A stretch of DNA of 64,000 nt from a virus, in the IMG/VR virus record IMGVR_UViG_3300044630_004815, positions 1-64,000 of that record. The stretch is one strand, 5' to 3'. Both the position numbers and the translations under genes were made by a program. Positions 1 through 8,604 of the stretch are shown here, piece by piece; position 1 is the first letter of the stretch; each line of letters opens with the position of its first letter. The notes beneath the pieces were generated by a model. That model ran no database searches. It was given only the letters and a program-made list of their open reading frames with translations, and was not told the DNA's origin.

Positions 1-1971
1 CATGATCTTGAGTTTAGGTTCAGAATACCTAACCCCTTCAGAGTCCCATACATTAAGAATGTATCTCTTCTTTGCAGTCCAGATACCTCTTTCTGCAATG
101 TTCTCCCTTTTCATCTGCATCTTTTGCTCATATGCATTCACATACTCTGCCAATTCTTGGTAAGAACTTTCAATATATTTTTCAAGTTCCACCTTACAGA
201 TCTTATCAAGGAACGAAACAATGCCTTCAGTAGTTTTCTCTCTTCCCTGGAATACAGTTTCAACCAAAGGACCCATATTAAGATAAATGGAATCGGTATC
301 AGAAGCAATAACATAATCAACATCCTTAGATTTAAGAACTTTGTTTAGATACTTATTTACCTTACTTTCAATCCATCTAATTGAAACTTGTCCAGAAAGA
401 GTAACTGCCTCAGCATTTTCAATCATAAAGTATCTGAAATATTCATTACCTACTGCACCATAGGCAGAGTTAAGTGAAATTTTCTTTGCCATTTGAATGT
501 TATTACATCTGGCAATCTCCTTCATGAGTTCAACAGAAGGAGTTTTTTCATACTCCTGCTTTGCCTCAAGCATCTTCTTTTTGTAAATTACACGATCACT
601 ATACATTTTATCCATGAGTTCTGGTAGGAATCCACGAATATCTTTTCTATACATAGCACCATTGGCACATACTGCATAGTCTTTATAGTCATCAAAATTA
701 ATTTCTTTATTCAGAATTTTATCTACATTGACTTTGGGATGTCTATTTGGCAGTAGAGTTTCTGGAGAAATATTGTACTGCATGATCAAGTGAGGATACA
801 GGGAGTTTAAGTCAAATGAAACAACCCAATCATACTTTCCTGGAATTGGTTCCTTAACATATGCACCAGCATACTTCTCATCCTTCTTAGTATCAGTCTT
901 GAATGGAATAACTACATCTTTCTTTCTGAGATAGTTATAGATGATGGAATCCCACATTCTAACTTGGTAGAACACATCATTGAAGTTGCCTTTACCATCA
1001 TATGCCATGGTAATAGCAAGTTCAATTAGACGCATTTTATCCTCAAGTCTGTCAACCAGTTCCACGTCTTTGATGTTGTATTCAACAAACTTTTGCCAAT
1101 TCTTAGTATAGAACTCTTTAAAAGTATCATACTCAGAGTGGTCTAGTTTGTTTTGCCCAAGTTCAACTGATGCAATGTGATCAAGACGATATGATTCCTG
1201 ATTAGTATAAGTAAATTTCCTATACAGTTCAAGATAGTCTAGGATTGTAACACCAGCAATGTCATATCTAATTTGAGGTCTGCCATTAATAAGTGCCTCA
1301 TTCTCAGTGACAATGCCCCAAGGAGAAAGTTGTTTTACTACCTTCCCCCCTAGAACAGTGCTGATACGCCTATACAAATATGGAATGTCATACAGATCAC
1401 AATTCCATCCAGTTACTACCTCTGGACAATTGTTCTCCCAGTAGAACATGAATCTATCAAGAAGATCATATTCATCCCTACACAGAATGTAATTTACATT
1501 CTCTTGAGTATTATTAAATGGTTTAACTCCCCAAGTAATAATATTTTTAGTTGTATAGTCCTGAAGAGAAATAGTTAGGAGTTCTTCTTGTGCAGATTGT
1601 ACATCAGGGAATCCATTTTCAGATGCAACCTCAATGTCAATTGTGACCAATTTGATTTTTGAAATATCAAATTTAATAGCCTCTTCTGGATAATTGTCAG
1701 ATATGTATTGATTTACATATCTGGTATTCCCATACAACTTAAAGTTATCTACTTTCTGATACTTATCAATAAATTCTCTAGTTTCCCTAATAGTTCCTGG
1801 TTTAATTTCTTCAACATAACTTCCTTCAAGAGTTTTAAATTTTGTCTTTTTATTGGAAGTCACATAAAGAGTAGGATAAAACATTTCCCTATTCTTAAAG
1901 TGCTCACCATTATTAAACCCTCTGGAAAGTATTTCATTTCCAACAAGAACTACATTGGTATAGAATTTCAT
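1..1971 (-). CDS. 43: DNA polymerase gp43 (3' end cut by window edge)
   Basis: Replicative family B DNA polymerase of the T4 replisome, with 3'-5' exonuclease and polymerase activities, working with clamp gp45 and loader gp44/62 encoded nearby. The reading frame begins MKFYTNVVLVGN and is open for 657 codons to the first base of the window, so the C-terminus is missing. Visible family B motifs are the exonuclease DIEVAS segment, the polymerase A motif SFDLNSLYPHLI, the B-region NSAYGAVGNEYFRYF and the C motif YVIASDTDSIYLN. It is the last gene in the transcription direction and overlaps the upstream small gene by 4 nt (ATGA), which suggests translational coupling. Assignment is secure. Confidence 0.97.
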   Translation of the reverse strand, partial: MKFYTNVVLVGNEILSRGFNNGEHFKNREMFYPTLYVTSNKKTKFKTLEGSYVEEIKPGTIRETREFIDKYQKVDNFKLYGNTRYVNQYISDNYPEEAIKFDISKIKLVTIDIEVASENGFPDVQSAQEELLTISLQDYTTKNIITWGVKPFNNTQENVNYILCRDEYDLLDRFMFYWENNCPEVVTGWNCDLYDIPYLYRRISTVLGGKVVKQLSPWGIVTENEALINGRPQIRYDIAGVTILDYLELYRKFTYTNQESYRLDHIASVELGQNKLDHSEYDTFKEFYTKNWQKFVEYNIKDVELVDRLEDKMRLIELAITMAYDGKGNFNDVFYQVRMWDSIIYNYLRKKDVVIPFKTDTKKDEKYAGAYVKEPIPGKYDWVVSFDLNSLYPHLIMQYNISPETLLPNRHPKVNVDKILNKEINFDDYKDYAVCANGAMYRKDIRGFLPELMDKMYSDRVIYKKKMLEAKQEYEKTPSVELMKEIARCNNIQMAKKISLNSAYGAVGNEYFRYFMIENAEAVTLSGQVSIRWIESKVNKYLNKVLKSKDVDYVIASDTDSIYLNMGPLVETVFQGREKTTEGIVSFLDKICKVELEKYIESSYQELAEYVNAYEQKMQMKRENIAERGIWTAKKRYILNVWDSEGVRYSEPKLKIM

Positions 1972-2189
1972 TTAATAGTTTTCAAATAGACTTCAATTTG
2001 ATCTGGTTTAGGATCTACAATAGTAAAAATTGAATCAGAGTGAATCTTAAGTTCTCTCTGATCAGTAAAGACTGGCCACTTCCTCATATCAAAGGTAGTA
2101 GAATCGGATACTAGCATCTGAACTGGATTGACCAACTTACAATCAGGTTCTCCAAGTTCAACACCACCAACCTCATGAATCTCAGTCAT
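1968..2189 (-). CDS. Small conserved phage protein upstream of gp43, Sm-like paralog (73 aa)
   Basis: Function unknown. The start chosen begins MTEIHEVGG and lies just after the stop of the upstream gene; a longer frame to 2234 would overlap that gene by 35 nt. Its second half has an NPV element and then a strand reading FTIVDPKPDQIEVY. This closely matches the end of the upstream neighbour (VTILEPLDQIKTSY), so the two look like tandem paralogs. The 4-nt overlap with gp43 suggests coupled expression with the polymerase. A role in replication or RNA binding is inference only. Confidence 0.7.
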   Translation of the reverse strand: MTEIHEVGGVELGEPDCKLVNPVQMLVSDSTTFDMRKWPVFTDQRELKIHSDSIFTIVDPKPDQIEVYLKTIK

Positions 2190-2199
2190 TAAGATTGAA

Positions 2200-2493
2200 T
2201 CATTCTTCAATATCAGAATCTTCAGATTTTGCATTTACTTTCTCCATATATGAGGTTTTAATCTGATCAAGTGGTTCTAAAATAGTAACAACCCAATCGC
2301 AAGGAATAGGAATAGAAGTATCTTTAGATAATGGGGCATAAGGATAAAATCCTACTTGATCCCTATTTTCATTAAATGAAAGTACGTATGGATTGTCAAG
2401 AACATATCCAATTACTTTATCATCAGATTTCATTTCACTAACATTAGCAATCACATCTTCTAGTGATTTTAGGTTAACAATTTTTATAGACAT
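2200..2493 (-). CDS. Small conserved phage protein, Sm-like paralog (97 aa)
   Basis: Function unknown. The chosen start reads MSIKIVNLKS and is preceded by GAGAG; the frame extends 11 codons further upstream without a better site. The protein looks all-beta: an IKIVNLKSLEDVIANV opening, a central LDNPYVLSF strand and a WVVTILEPLDQIK end. The same layout occurs in the gene at 10278-10655 and in shortened form in the next gene downstream. The pattern resembles small Sm/LSm-type beta barrels, but this is a visual judgement rather than a profile hit. It lies between an intrinsic terminator and the polymerase operon. Confidence 0.75.
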   Translation of the reverse strand: MSIKIVNLKSLEDVIANVSEMKSDDKVIGYVLDNPYVLSFNENRDQVGFYPYAPLSKDTSIPIPCDWVVTILEPLDQIKTSYMEKVNAKSEDSDIEE

Positions 2494-2524
2494 TTTTCTC
2501 TCATAGGGCAAACTACAGTTTAGC

Positions 2525-2568
2525 AATAAAAAAGGGGAACGTCAAGTGGATTTTGCCACTCGTTCCCC
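2525..2568 (-). terminator. Rho-independent terminator after hsp20
   Basis: Read on the minus strand, GGGGAACG (complement of 2561-2568) pairs with CGTTCCCC (complement of 2534-2541). An inner AGTGG/CCACT stem extends it. A run of T residues follows (complement of about 2525-2533). It ends the hsp20 transcript before the small-protein/gp43 operon. Confidence 0.85.
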
Positions 2569-2602
2569 TGCGACGACGATATTTTAGGGTAGCCTGAATT
2601 AT

Positions 2603-3028
2603 TTAGAACCAAACTTTTTTCTTTTGGTGTTCTGGAATAATTTTAGACAACTTGACAGTTAGTAGACCATCTTCAAAATGGACTTCCTTAACTTCAACAT
2701 CATCAGAAATAGTCCAAGATCTAGAAAATGCTCTATTCGAAAGACCTTGGTAGACATATTCTTTCCCATTATCTACATCTTTTGTACCCTCAATAATCAA
2801 TTTATTATTTTCCGTATACACGGTAATTTCATTTGATTTAAAACCAGCAAGGGCAACTTCTAATCTAAAATCAACATTACTTTCCTGAATGACATTATAT
2901 GGAGGATAATTAGTTTGTTGAACAGATGTCATTCTATCCAACCATTCATCCATTCCAATAGAATATTTTTGAACATCATTTACAAACTTTTCAATATTAT
3001 TTGTGTTGTATTTTGATAGTGTGTACAT
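2603..3028 (-). CDS. hsp20: Small heat shock protein Hsp20 (141 aa)
   Basis: Alpha-crystallin-type holdase chaperone, typical of T4-like cyanophages; it probably keeps phage or host proteins soluble during infection. The start MYTLSKYN is chosen because AGAGGT lies 8 nt upstream; the frame stays open to 3076. The alpha-crystallin domain occupies roughly the last 95 residues. It includes FRLEVALAGFKSNEI, the beta strand LIIEGTKD, a NRAFSRSWTISDDVEV segment and the signature GLLTVKLSK. The gene is isolated: terminators lie just upstream (3098-3121) and downstream (2525-2568), so it appears to be its own transcription unit with a possible TATAAT -10 at 3082-3087. Confidence 0.93.
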   Translation of the reverse strand: MYTLSKYNTNNIEKFVNDVQKYSIGMDEWLDRMTSVQQTNYPPYNVIQESNVDFRLEVALAGFKSNEITVYTENNKLIIEGTKDVDNGKEYVYQGLSNRAFSRSWTISDDVEVKEVHFEDGLLTVKLSKIIPEHQKKKVWF

Positions 3029-3081
3029 AGTGACCTCTTTGAGCATCGTTGAGTATTGGACCCATTCGGCATCCACTACTA

Positions 3082-3087
3082 ATTATA
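3082..3087 (-). promoter_or_regulatory. Candidate -10 box for hsp20
   Basis: Minus-strand TATAAT lies 54 nt upstream of the hsp20 start and directly follows the regA terminator. No convincing -35 box is seen at 17 bp, where the spacer runs into the terminator T-tract. The position between two terminators supports it; the sequence alone is weak. Confidence 0.4.
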
Positions 3088-3097
3088 CACAATGCAC

Positions 3098-3121
3098 AAA
3101 AAAAGGGAGTAGTAAACTCCC
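3098..3121 (-). terminator. Rho-independent terminator after regA
   Basis: On the minus strand GGGAGT-TTACT-ACTCCC forms a compact stem-loop followed by seven T residues, 8 nt after the regA stop codon. It closes the clamp-loader/regA operon. Confidence 0.85.
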
Positions 3122-3128
3122 TAAAAAA

Positions 3129-3569
3129 TCATTCGGTTTCTTCACCACGTTTCTTTTTAGAACCAATATTATACTTAGTTTCAAGCAACCAATCACCTTT
3201 GTCCTTATAAGAAAGAACTTTAATTTGATTTAATGGAGCAATATCAGTAATTTGCTCAGGTTTAGAAACAGTAATTAGTCCCCAATCTGCAAGAAGTTGA
3301 ACAATTCTATTTCTGCGTTGAATATCATTTACCGTGATATTTGCATGTTTACCATCAAGAGCAAATAATTCTTTAAAGTGTACAAGATAATATTTGCCTT
3401 GTTTGTGTAAGATATGACAAGATTGATAAATCTTTTTTTCCTTACGAGATGCAACTCCGATACGGGTCAAAGTTTCACGAACCTTAAGAAAATCATCAGG
3501 TTCATTGAGAATCACTTCTACCATTTGTGATTGCGTCCAATTTACTTCAGGTTCATTAACAACACTCAT
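3129..3569 (-). CDS. regA: RegA translational repressor (146 aa)
   Basis: RNA-binding protein that in T4 represses translation of many early mRNAs, including clamp and clamp-loader genes, by occluding initiation regions. The size is slightly above T4 RegA (122 aa). Core features are MVEVILNEPDDFLKVRETLTRIGVAS, a conserved CHILHKQGKYYLVHFKELF strand region, and NRIVQLLADWGLI. It follows gp62 with a 4-nt overlap and is the last gene before the terminator, the same 44-62-regA arrangement as in T4. Confidence 0.95.
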   Translation of the reverse strand: MSVVNEPEVNWTQSQMVEVILNEPDDFLKVRETLTRIGVASRKEKKIYQSCHILHKQGKYYLVHFKELFALDGKHANITVNDIQRRNRIVQLLADWGLITVSKPEQITDIAPLNQIKVLSYKDKGDWLLETKYNIGSKKKRGEETE

Positions 3570-3952
3570 TTCATTCCTCCAGTTTCAAGTTTAGTTTTAA
3601 TAAAAGTAAGTTGTTCTTTAGTGAGAATGCCCAAAACTTGCTGTGCCTTCTCATTACTATAACCATAGTATGATTTGACGCATTCAAGATCTTCGACTTT
3701 TTCTTTTCGGACCCAAGGAGAAAATCTTTTCCTTTTCCTAACAATATTTATAAGAAAATCATATTGAAGTTTTTTATCAATATTGCAATTCTTATTTAAT
3801 TCATTTGCATACATTACAGTATCAATATGTCCAGACATACAACGATTAATAATATATGGAGAATATTCTTTAATTGTGGATGGGTCCTCATCCATAATAT
3901 TATTTTTCGTCGTATTGATCGAAGTCAACCAGTCTTTCAGTTCTATCTTCAT
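3566..3952 (-). CDS. 62: Clamp-loader small subunit gp62 (128 aa)
   Basis: Small subunit of the gp44/62 complex that loads the gp45 sliding clamp. The start MKIELKDWL is used; the frame remains open upstream to 4060, but that extension is low-complexity and runs inside the previous gene. Cyanophage gp62 is shorter than T4 gp62 (187 aa). Recognised from position between gp44 and regA and from the SPYIINRCMSGHIDTVMYANEL and KRKRFSPWVRK segments. It overlaps the upstream 66-codon gene by 53 nt and regA by 4 nt, suggesting coupled translation. Confidence 0.85.
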   Translation of the reverse strand: MKIELKDWLTSINTTKNNIMDEDPSTIKEYSPYIINRCMSGHIDTVMYANELNKNCNIDKKLQYDFLINIVRKRKRFSPWVRKEKVEDLECVKSYYGYSNEKAQQVLGILTKEQLTFIKTKLETGGMK

Positions 3953-4100
3953 TTTTATAAATTGGAGGATGAAAATTACAATATTCATTAAATACAATCT
4001 TACATTCTTTTTGAGTAAGATTACAGTATTCTGCTGCTTTTGGAAGATTCCATTTAGCAATGAATAGCATTTCCATTGCGTGTCTAGTTTCCTGCCTCAT
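3900..4100 (-). CDS. Small protein between gp44 and gp62 (66 aa)
   Basis: Function unknown. It starts MRQETRHAMEML with a 4-nt ATGA overlap with the gp44 stop and ends inside gp62, so the three genes are tightly packed. Residues about 19-41 (LPKAAEYCNLTQKECKIVFNEYC) look like a helix-turn-helix. T4 has no gene in this position. A clamp-loader accessory or regulatory role is only inferred from location. Confidence 0.7.
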   Translation of the reverse strand: MRQETRHAMEMLFIAKWNLPKAAEYCNLTQKECKIVFNEYCNFHPPIYKNEDRTERLVDFDQYDEK

Positions 4101-5047
4101 TTGAAGTTCACCTCAACCATAATTTCAGTCAGTGCTGCCAAAAGATTGATTTCCTGGTCTGCAACAAATGCAGATTGATATTGATACTTAGCAACAATAA
4201 GAACTGCAGCAGCAATACTAGGACCATCAACCTTTTCATATAGAGCATCATAGACTCTACGTAAAATTACACTAATATCATTATCGAGATTTTGTGCAAC
4301 CCACTTCCTAACTTCTGGAAAGTTTTTATCCTTAAGATGATTAATTAGTTCGTTAGTGGATATTTCTGCAAATGTTCCTAGAATGCCAACGTCAATTTTT
4401 CCACTTACAGAATATCGTTGACATTCATTTAGAACTCTCCTCCAGTCTGGAAAGTACTTTTTGATAATTTCTGCAATGACTTTTTGATCATACTCAATCT
4501 TTTCCTGATCCAGGATTTCCTGCAATCGTTTGAAGAAGAGTCCAGCAAGTTTTGGTTTGTCTTTTCCTTTAATACCGAATTCAACAACGGCACACCTTGA
4601 GTGGAGGGGTTCAATGATTTTGTTTTTGTAATTGCAGGTGAAGATGAATCTGCAGTTTTTATAGAACGTCTCAATATTTGCCCTAAGTAAGAGTTGTACA
4701 TCTGTGGTGGTATTGTCTGCTTCGTCAATAATGATGACTTTATGTTTTCCAGTTGCTTGAAGTGATACGGTCGAAGCAAAGTTCTTTGCTTGATTCCTGA
4801 CAGTATCGAGAAATCTACCTTCGTCTGATCCGTTGATGACATAATAATCTACTCCTAATTGTTCACACAATGCCTTTGCAACTGTTGTCTTTCCACAACC
4901 TGCTGGACCAGCAAGTAAAAGATTTGGAATCTCTCCCTTGGCAACAAAATCTTTGAAAGTATTTTTGATTTCATCTGGCAAAATACAATCTTCAATCTTC
5001 TTTGGTCTGTGCTTTTCTACCCACAAAAAATCTTCACGCATATTCAT
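4097..5047 (-). CDS. 44: Clamp-loader ATPase large subunit gp44 (316 aa)
   Basis: AAA+ ATPase that, with gp62, opens and loads the gp45 clamp on primed DNA. Walker A GPAGCGKTT is at residues 47-55, Walker B IIIDEAD at 105-111 and the arginine-finger SRC motif at 150-152. Length matches T4 gp44 (319 aa). The start MNMREDFLWVEKHRP overlaps the upstream gene by 14 nt; a start two codons later is possible. It lies in the 45-x-44-x-62-regA replication block. Confidence 0.97.
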   Translation of the reverse strand: MNMREDFLWVEKHRPKKIEDCILPDEIKNTFKDFVAKGEIPNLLLAGPAGCGKTTVAKALCEQLGVDYYVINGSDEGRFLDTVRNQAKNFASTVSLQATGKHKVIIIDEADNTTTDVQLLLRANIETFYKNCRFIFTCNYKNKIIEPLHSRCAVVEFGIKGKDKPKLAGLFFKRLQEILDQEKIEYDQKVIAEIIKKYFPDWRRVLNECQRYSVSGKIDVGILGTFAEISTNELINHLKDKNFPEVRKWVAQNLDNDISVILRRVYDALYEKVDGPSIAAAVLIVAKYQYQSAFVADQEINLLAALTEIMVEVNFK

Positions 5048-5573
5048 AAATCCAATTTGGCATTCTATCAGGAATTTTTAGGTAATTATCCTTTACCCAA
5101 GGTTTGCTAGAAACATATCTCTGATATGCTTCAACTGTATCAATAGAGGTATCATTTTTCAATTCATCTGGCATTGCCCTAGTAAAGGATTTTACATCTT
5201 TATAGATGCCAATATCTTTGCCAGTTTTTTTAGAAAAAATTGATTCTGCTTCTAAAAGTCCTTGCATACAGGCATGATCTTTATTATAACGATGCCTATA
5301 CTCATTACACAATGCATACCCATGCCGAATCAACCAAGCAAGGTTTTCGTGGGTTTCTGCTGCCCATTGGGTGCAAGGATGATTTCTAAATGCTCCCTTC
5401 ACAGTACTATAGGGGGTCCCATCTTTTTTGGGAATAGTTCCCCAATTATGATACCAAGAACTGTAAATAACAGAAATCATTTGGCAACACTCCAGAGGCA
5501 TTTTAACAATATGCTTATCTGGAAGTGATGCCGCAGAAAGAACAGGACAAACATCCGTCACAAAAATATTCAT
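5034..5573 (-). CDS. Conserved phage protein between gp45 and gp44 (179 aa)
   Basis: Function not recognised with confidence. The N-terminus reads MNIFVTDVCPVLSAA followed by DKHIVKMPLECCQM. Further on are KGAFRNHPCTQWAAE, HGYALCNEYRHRY and a C-terminal AMPDE, then VEAYQRYV. The conserved His, Cys and Glu residues and compact alpha-rich look suggest an enzyme or metal-binding protein. Similar phage proteins are sometimes labelled DNA-repair enzymes, which cannot be confirmed here. It overlaps gp44 by 14 nt and is followed by the replication genes. Confidence 0.8.
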   Translation of the reverse strand: MNIFVTDVCPVLSAASLPDKHIVKMPLECCQMISVIYSSWYHNWGTIPKKDGTPYSTVKGAFRNHPCTQWAAETHENLAWLIRHGYALCNEYRHRYNKDHACMQGLLEAESIFSKKTGKDIGIYKDVKSFTRAMPDELKNDTSIDTVEAYQRYVSSKPWVKDNYLKIPDRMPNWIYEYA

Positions 5574-5588
5574 AATAAAATAAAATGA

Positions 5589-6254
5589 TTAACTAAAAGT
5601 AGAATCAGGTTCAAGTGCAATGAAGTACTGTAGATTGTACTTCTCATTTGTAAATTTAGCAGATAACTTCTTGGAAATCACAACATCGTAACATCCTGGA
5701 ATAATTTTAATATTCTCTTCTTTGAAATTGAATGCAAACTCTTGCTCGGTTTCACCAACAACTAAGGAATATTCATTTGAAGTATCATTATTCTTGTTAC
5801 GAACAAGAAGTCGGATAACACCAGATTCACCCACAACAGAAAGATCAGGAAGTTTGTAGACTGCTGCTGCTTTCTTTAACTTGTCCAATTGAGAATGCTC
5901 AAGTTGAAAACAAATATCTTGAGTGGGAAGTTGAATATCTTTTTCTGGAGGAGACACAATGATTTCTGGATCAGCATAGAAATATTTTACCTTGCGTTTC
6001 CCCTCTCGAATTACAAGGTATGATTGTTCTGCAAAATCAAGATCAGGATCCTGGTGAAGACTCAATCCATTCAAAAATTCATTTAGATCGTAAATGGCAA
6101 AATCTTTAGGAAATTGCTCACTCACTTCTGCTTCTGCGTAAATGTTTTTAAGAATAGAAATGGTTTTGATTTTCGAACCTTCTTTAATCAGAATAGATTG
6201 ATTAATAGAAGAGAAATTTTTGAGAATGGTAATAGTATTGTCAGAAAGTTTCAT
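5589..6254 (-). CDS. 45: Sliding clamp gp45 (221 aa)
   Basis: Trimeric processivity clamp for gp43; in T4 it also acts as the mobile enhancer of late transcription with gp55 and gp33. The length is close to T4 gp45 (228 aa). Recognised from the MKLSDNTITILKNFSSINQSILIKEGSKI opening, in which the clamp beta strand is clear, the FPKDFAIYDLNEFLNGLS segment, and its place next to the clamp loader. It overlaps the preceding gene by 4 nt. Confidence 0.95.
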   Translation of the reverse strand: MKLSDNTITILKNFSSINQSILIKEGSKIKTISILKNIYAEAEVSEQFPKDFAIYDLNEFLNGLSLHQDPDLDFAEQSYLVIREGKRKVKYFYADPEIIVSPPEKDIQLPTQDICFQLEHSQLDKLKKAAAVYKLPDLSVVGESGVIRLLVRNKNNDTSNEYSLVVGETEQEFAFNFKEENIKIIPGCYDVVISKKLSAKFTNEKYNLQYFIALEPDSTFS

Positions 6255-6586
6255 TTGTTCTCAATAAGGTTAAGGTGATTGATCAAGAGAATAGTATAGT
6301 GAAGCACTTTAAACAAGTCTGCTCTCGGAGTCCCCTTTGAATCATACCGATCAATATACTTGGTTACGTTCCCAGCACAAAATCCTTCTCTACGATTATG
6401 CTTAATCTTATCCAAAGTTTGCTGTTTCTCTCCACCAACTTCATCAACATAATGTTGATTATAAGTACTGGAGATATATTGCTCCAGTTGTTTTAGAATT
6501 TTGTCTTCGTTATATTTCCAGAATCCATTAGCGTTTCTATTTTCTTGCATATTAAGAGTAATTTCAGTAGAGTTGGAACCAAACAT
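6251..6586 (-). CDS. DUF3310-like protein (111 aa)
   Basis: Small phage protein of the DUF3310 type. The hallmark is the segment at about residues 69-81, FCAGNVTKYIDRY, followed by a short basic stretch and DLFKVLHYTILLI. The family is sometimes called nucleotide-kinase-like, but its reaction is not established. It sits between gp46 and gp45 and overlaps gp45 by 4 nt. No clear Shine-Dalgarno is seen before the ATG at 6586; an internal start at 6550 (MQENRNANG) is possible. Confidence 0.75.
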   Translation of the reverse strand: MFGSNSTEITLNMQENRNANGFWKYNEDKILKQLEQYISSTYNQHYVDEVGGEKQQTLDKIKHNRREGFCAGNVTKYIDRYDSKGTPRADLFKVLHYTILLINHLNLIENK

Positions 6587-6629
6587 AATAAAATTAGATC
6601 AGATCTCTAATATGCTACCACTCAAACAT

Positions 6630-8348
6630 CTAAGAGTCAACCATTACACCAAATCCTTTTTGCTTCTGGAACTTAACTACAGAATCAAATTTATCGATCA
6701 ATTCATCAGTTTTGTGTGAGATTACAAATACGTTAGATTTATTAATCACATATCTAATGATCTTGGTGAAATTATCAGTACCAAAATCATCCAATGAACT
6801 ATCAAAAACTTCATCAAGAATTAATAGATTTGTGTTTACTGAATTTTTAACTTTTGCAACTTCTCTCCATGTAAATAATAATGCCAAATCAATTCTCATT
6901 TTTTCCCCCTCACTAAAGGAATCATAAGAAAAATCTTCATAAATTGGATTCAGTGCCTTTTCATTGAACTCTTCGTCTAAATTAAAATTAATACAAAAAT
7001 CTAACAACTCCAAATATTTGTTCAAATTTTTATTAATGATGGGAAGATACTTCTTAATAATGTTTGTCTTTGCTCCACCATCTTTCAACAAAAGATGGAT
7101 GAACTCGTAGTTCAAAAGTTCCTCTTTTTTCAAAGAGATTTCAGTTATTATTTCATCTAAACTAATATTAAGTTTTTTTAGTTTTTCATGTTCAATATTA
7201 GTTTCTGTTCCTTTAGTGATAAGTTTTTGAATTTCATGTTGCAATTCTTTGTACTGTTTTTCAAGTTCAAAAATTTTAACATTGTTAGAATTGATTTCAT
7301 TGTTAAGTTTAGTAATCCTCTTTGAAATTTCTATAAATTTAGATTCATTCTTTTGCTCATCTTGAATTGTATTCTCAAGATCTTGACATGCAGAAGTCAA
7401 TTCATTTTTTTTATTTTGAATATCATCCAGTTTATTTAATCTAAATTCATTCTCAATAGATTGAGTACAGGTGGGACAAACCGTATTATGATCAAAAAAC
7501 TTATGGTCTTCTGTATAATTTGATATTTTTTGAAGTAATTTAATTTTCAATCCATCAAGTTTTTTCAGTTTATTGGAAGAATTTGATACCTCCTCCAACT
7601 GTTCCTGCATTTTTTTAATTTCAATTAGATAATTATCATTACTAATTTTGAGATTATTAATTTCAATTTCAATAACTTTTTGTTTATCGGTTTTATGTTC
7701 AACATCTTCACAATTTCTTTTTTGAAGTTCTTTTATAAAATTTTCTTGAACTTCGATTTTATCCTTACAATTTTCTTTTTTGTATTCCAACTCTCGAATT
7801 TCTTCTCTAAATGTTTTGATGTTTCCCTTGGTTATATCATTCATTGAAGAAAATACTTTAATATCCAAAAGATCTTCAACAACTTCTCTTCTATGCTGAG
7901 AAGATAATTGCATGAATGGAACGAAATTGGAGGATCCGAGGATTACAATTTGAGTAAAAGATTTATAATTCAACTTCAATAGATTTTGTTCTAGCCACTT
8001 CTGCTGATCTACTGAAGATGCTAATTCATCAAGAATTTTATTATTTTTCTGTATCTTAAATATGTTAGGTTTAATTCCACGTATAATTTTATATTGATCA
8101 CTATTGATTAAAAAATCAATTTCAACAACACAATCTTTTTCGTTTGTAGTATTGACTAATTGACCTTTTGTTATTTTCCTAAAGGGTTTATTAAACAATA
8201 CAAACGTCAATGCATCTAGTAGTGTGCTCTTTCCTGCACCATTCTGTCCAATAATTAACGTTGAATTGTTTTTGAGTAGATCAATTTCTGTCCAATAGTT
8301 TCCAGAAGAGAGCAAATTTTTATAACGAATTTTCTGAAATTTTATCAT
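6630..8348 (-). CDS. 46: Recombination exonuclease subunit gp46, Rad50-like (572 aa)
   Basis: ATPase subunit of the gp46/47 complex that processes DNA ends for recombination-dependent replication and host DNA breakdown. Walker A GQNGAGKST is at residues 34-42. A central coiled coil is rich in Lys, Glu and Asn and carries a zinc-hook CPTC near residue 292. The C-terminal signature FSEGEKMRIDLALLF and Walker B NLLILDEVFDSS (near 511) complete the ABC head. Length matches T4 gp46 (560 aa). It overlaps the DUF3110-like gene by 29 nt. Confidence 0.96.
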   Translation of the reverse strand: MIKFQKIRYKNLLSSGNYWTEIDLLKNNSTLIIGQNGAGKSTLLDALTFVLFNKPFRKITKGQLVNTTNEKDCVVEIDFLINSDQYKIIRGIKPNIFKIQKNNKILDELASSVDQQKWLEQNLLKLNYKSFTQIVILGSSNFVPFMQLSSQHRREVVEDLLDIKVFSSMNDITKGNIKTFREEIRELEYKKENCKDKIEVQENFIKELQKRNCEDVEHKTDKQKVIEIEINNLKISNDNYLIEIKKMQEQLEEVSNSSNKLKKLDGLKIKLLQKISNYTEDHKFFDHNTVCPTCTQSIENEFRLNKLDDIQNKKNELTSACQDLENTIQDEQKNESKFIEISKRITKLNNEINSNNVKIFELEKQYKELQHEIQKLITKGTETNIEHEKLKKLNISLDEIITEISLKKEELLNYEFIHLLLKDGGAKTNIIKKYLPIINKNLNKYLELLDFCINFNLDEEFNEKALNPIYEDFSYDSFSEGEKMRIDLALLFTWREVAKVKNSVNTNLLILDEVFDSSLDDFGTDNFTKIIRYVINKSNVFVISHKTDELIDKFDSVVKFQKQKGFGVMVDS

Positions 8349-8601
8349 AATTTGGAGGAACGACTAGATCATTTGAAGTAATTATAGCATATTCATAATT
8401 AAAAGATTCGCAAGCAATTAATAGAACTTCCTTATCAACTTCGATAACTTCCATCTCAGGATAATTAAGTTCTTCTAACATACAAAGATATCTTTCTGCA
8501 TCATCATACTCTTCAAAAATCATAAGAACATTATCACCATATTCACTTTCTATGGCAAATGCTCCTTCGTCTGGGTTTGATGCAAGAGTAAGTATGTACA
8601 T
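8320..8601 (-). CDS. DUF3110-like protein between gp47 and gp46 (93 aa)
   Basis: Function unknown. The N-terminus MYILTLASNPDEGAF, the strand NVLMIFEEYDDAERYLCMLE and the EMEVIEVDKE segment match the pattern of DUF3110, a family mainly known from cyanobacteria. It lies inside the gp47/gp46 operon, with 3 bases to gp47 and a 29-nt overlap with gp46. A host-derived origin is plausible but inferred. Confidence 0.75.
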   Translation of the reverse strand: MYILTLASNPDEGAFAIESEYGDNVLMIFEEYDDAERYLCMLEELNYPEMEVIEVDKEVLLIACESFNYEYAIITSNDLVVPPNYDKISENSL

Positions 8602-8604
8602 TTA

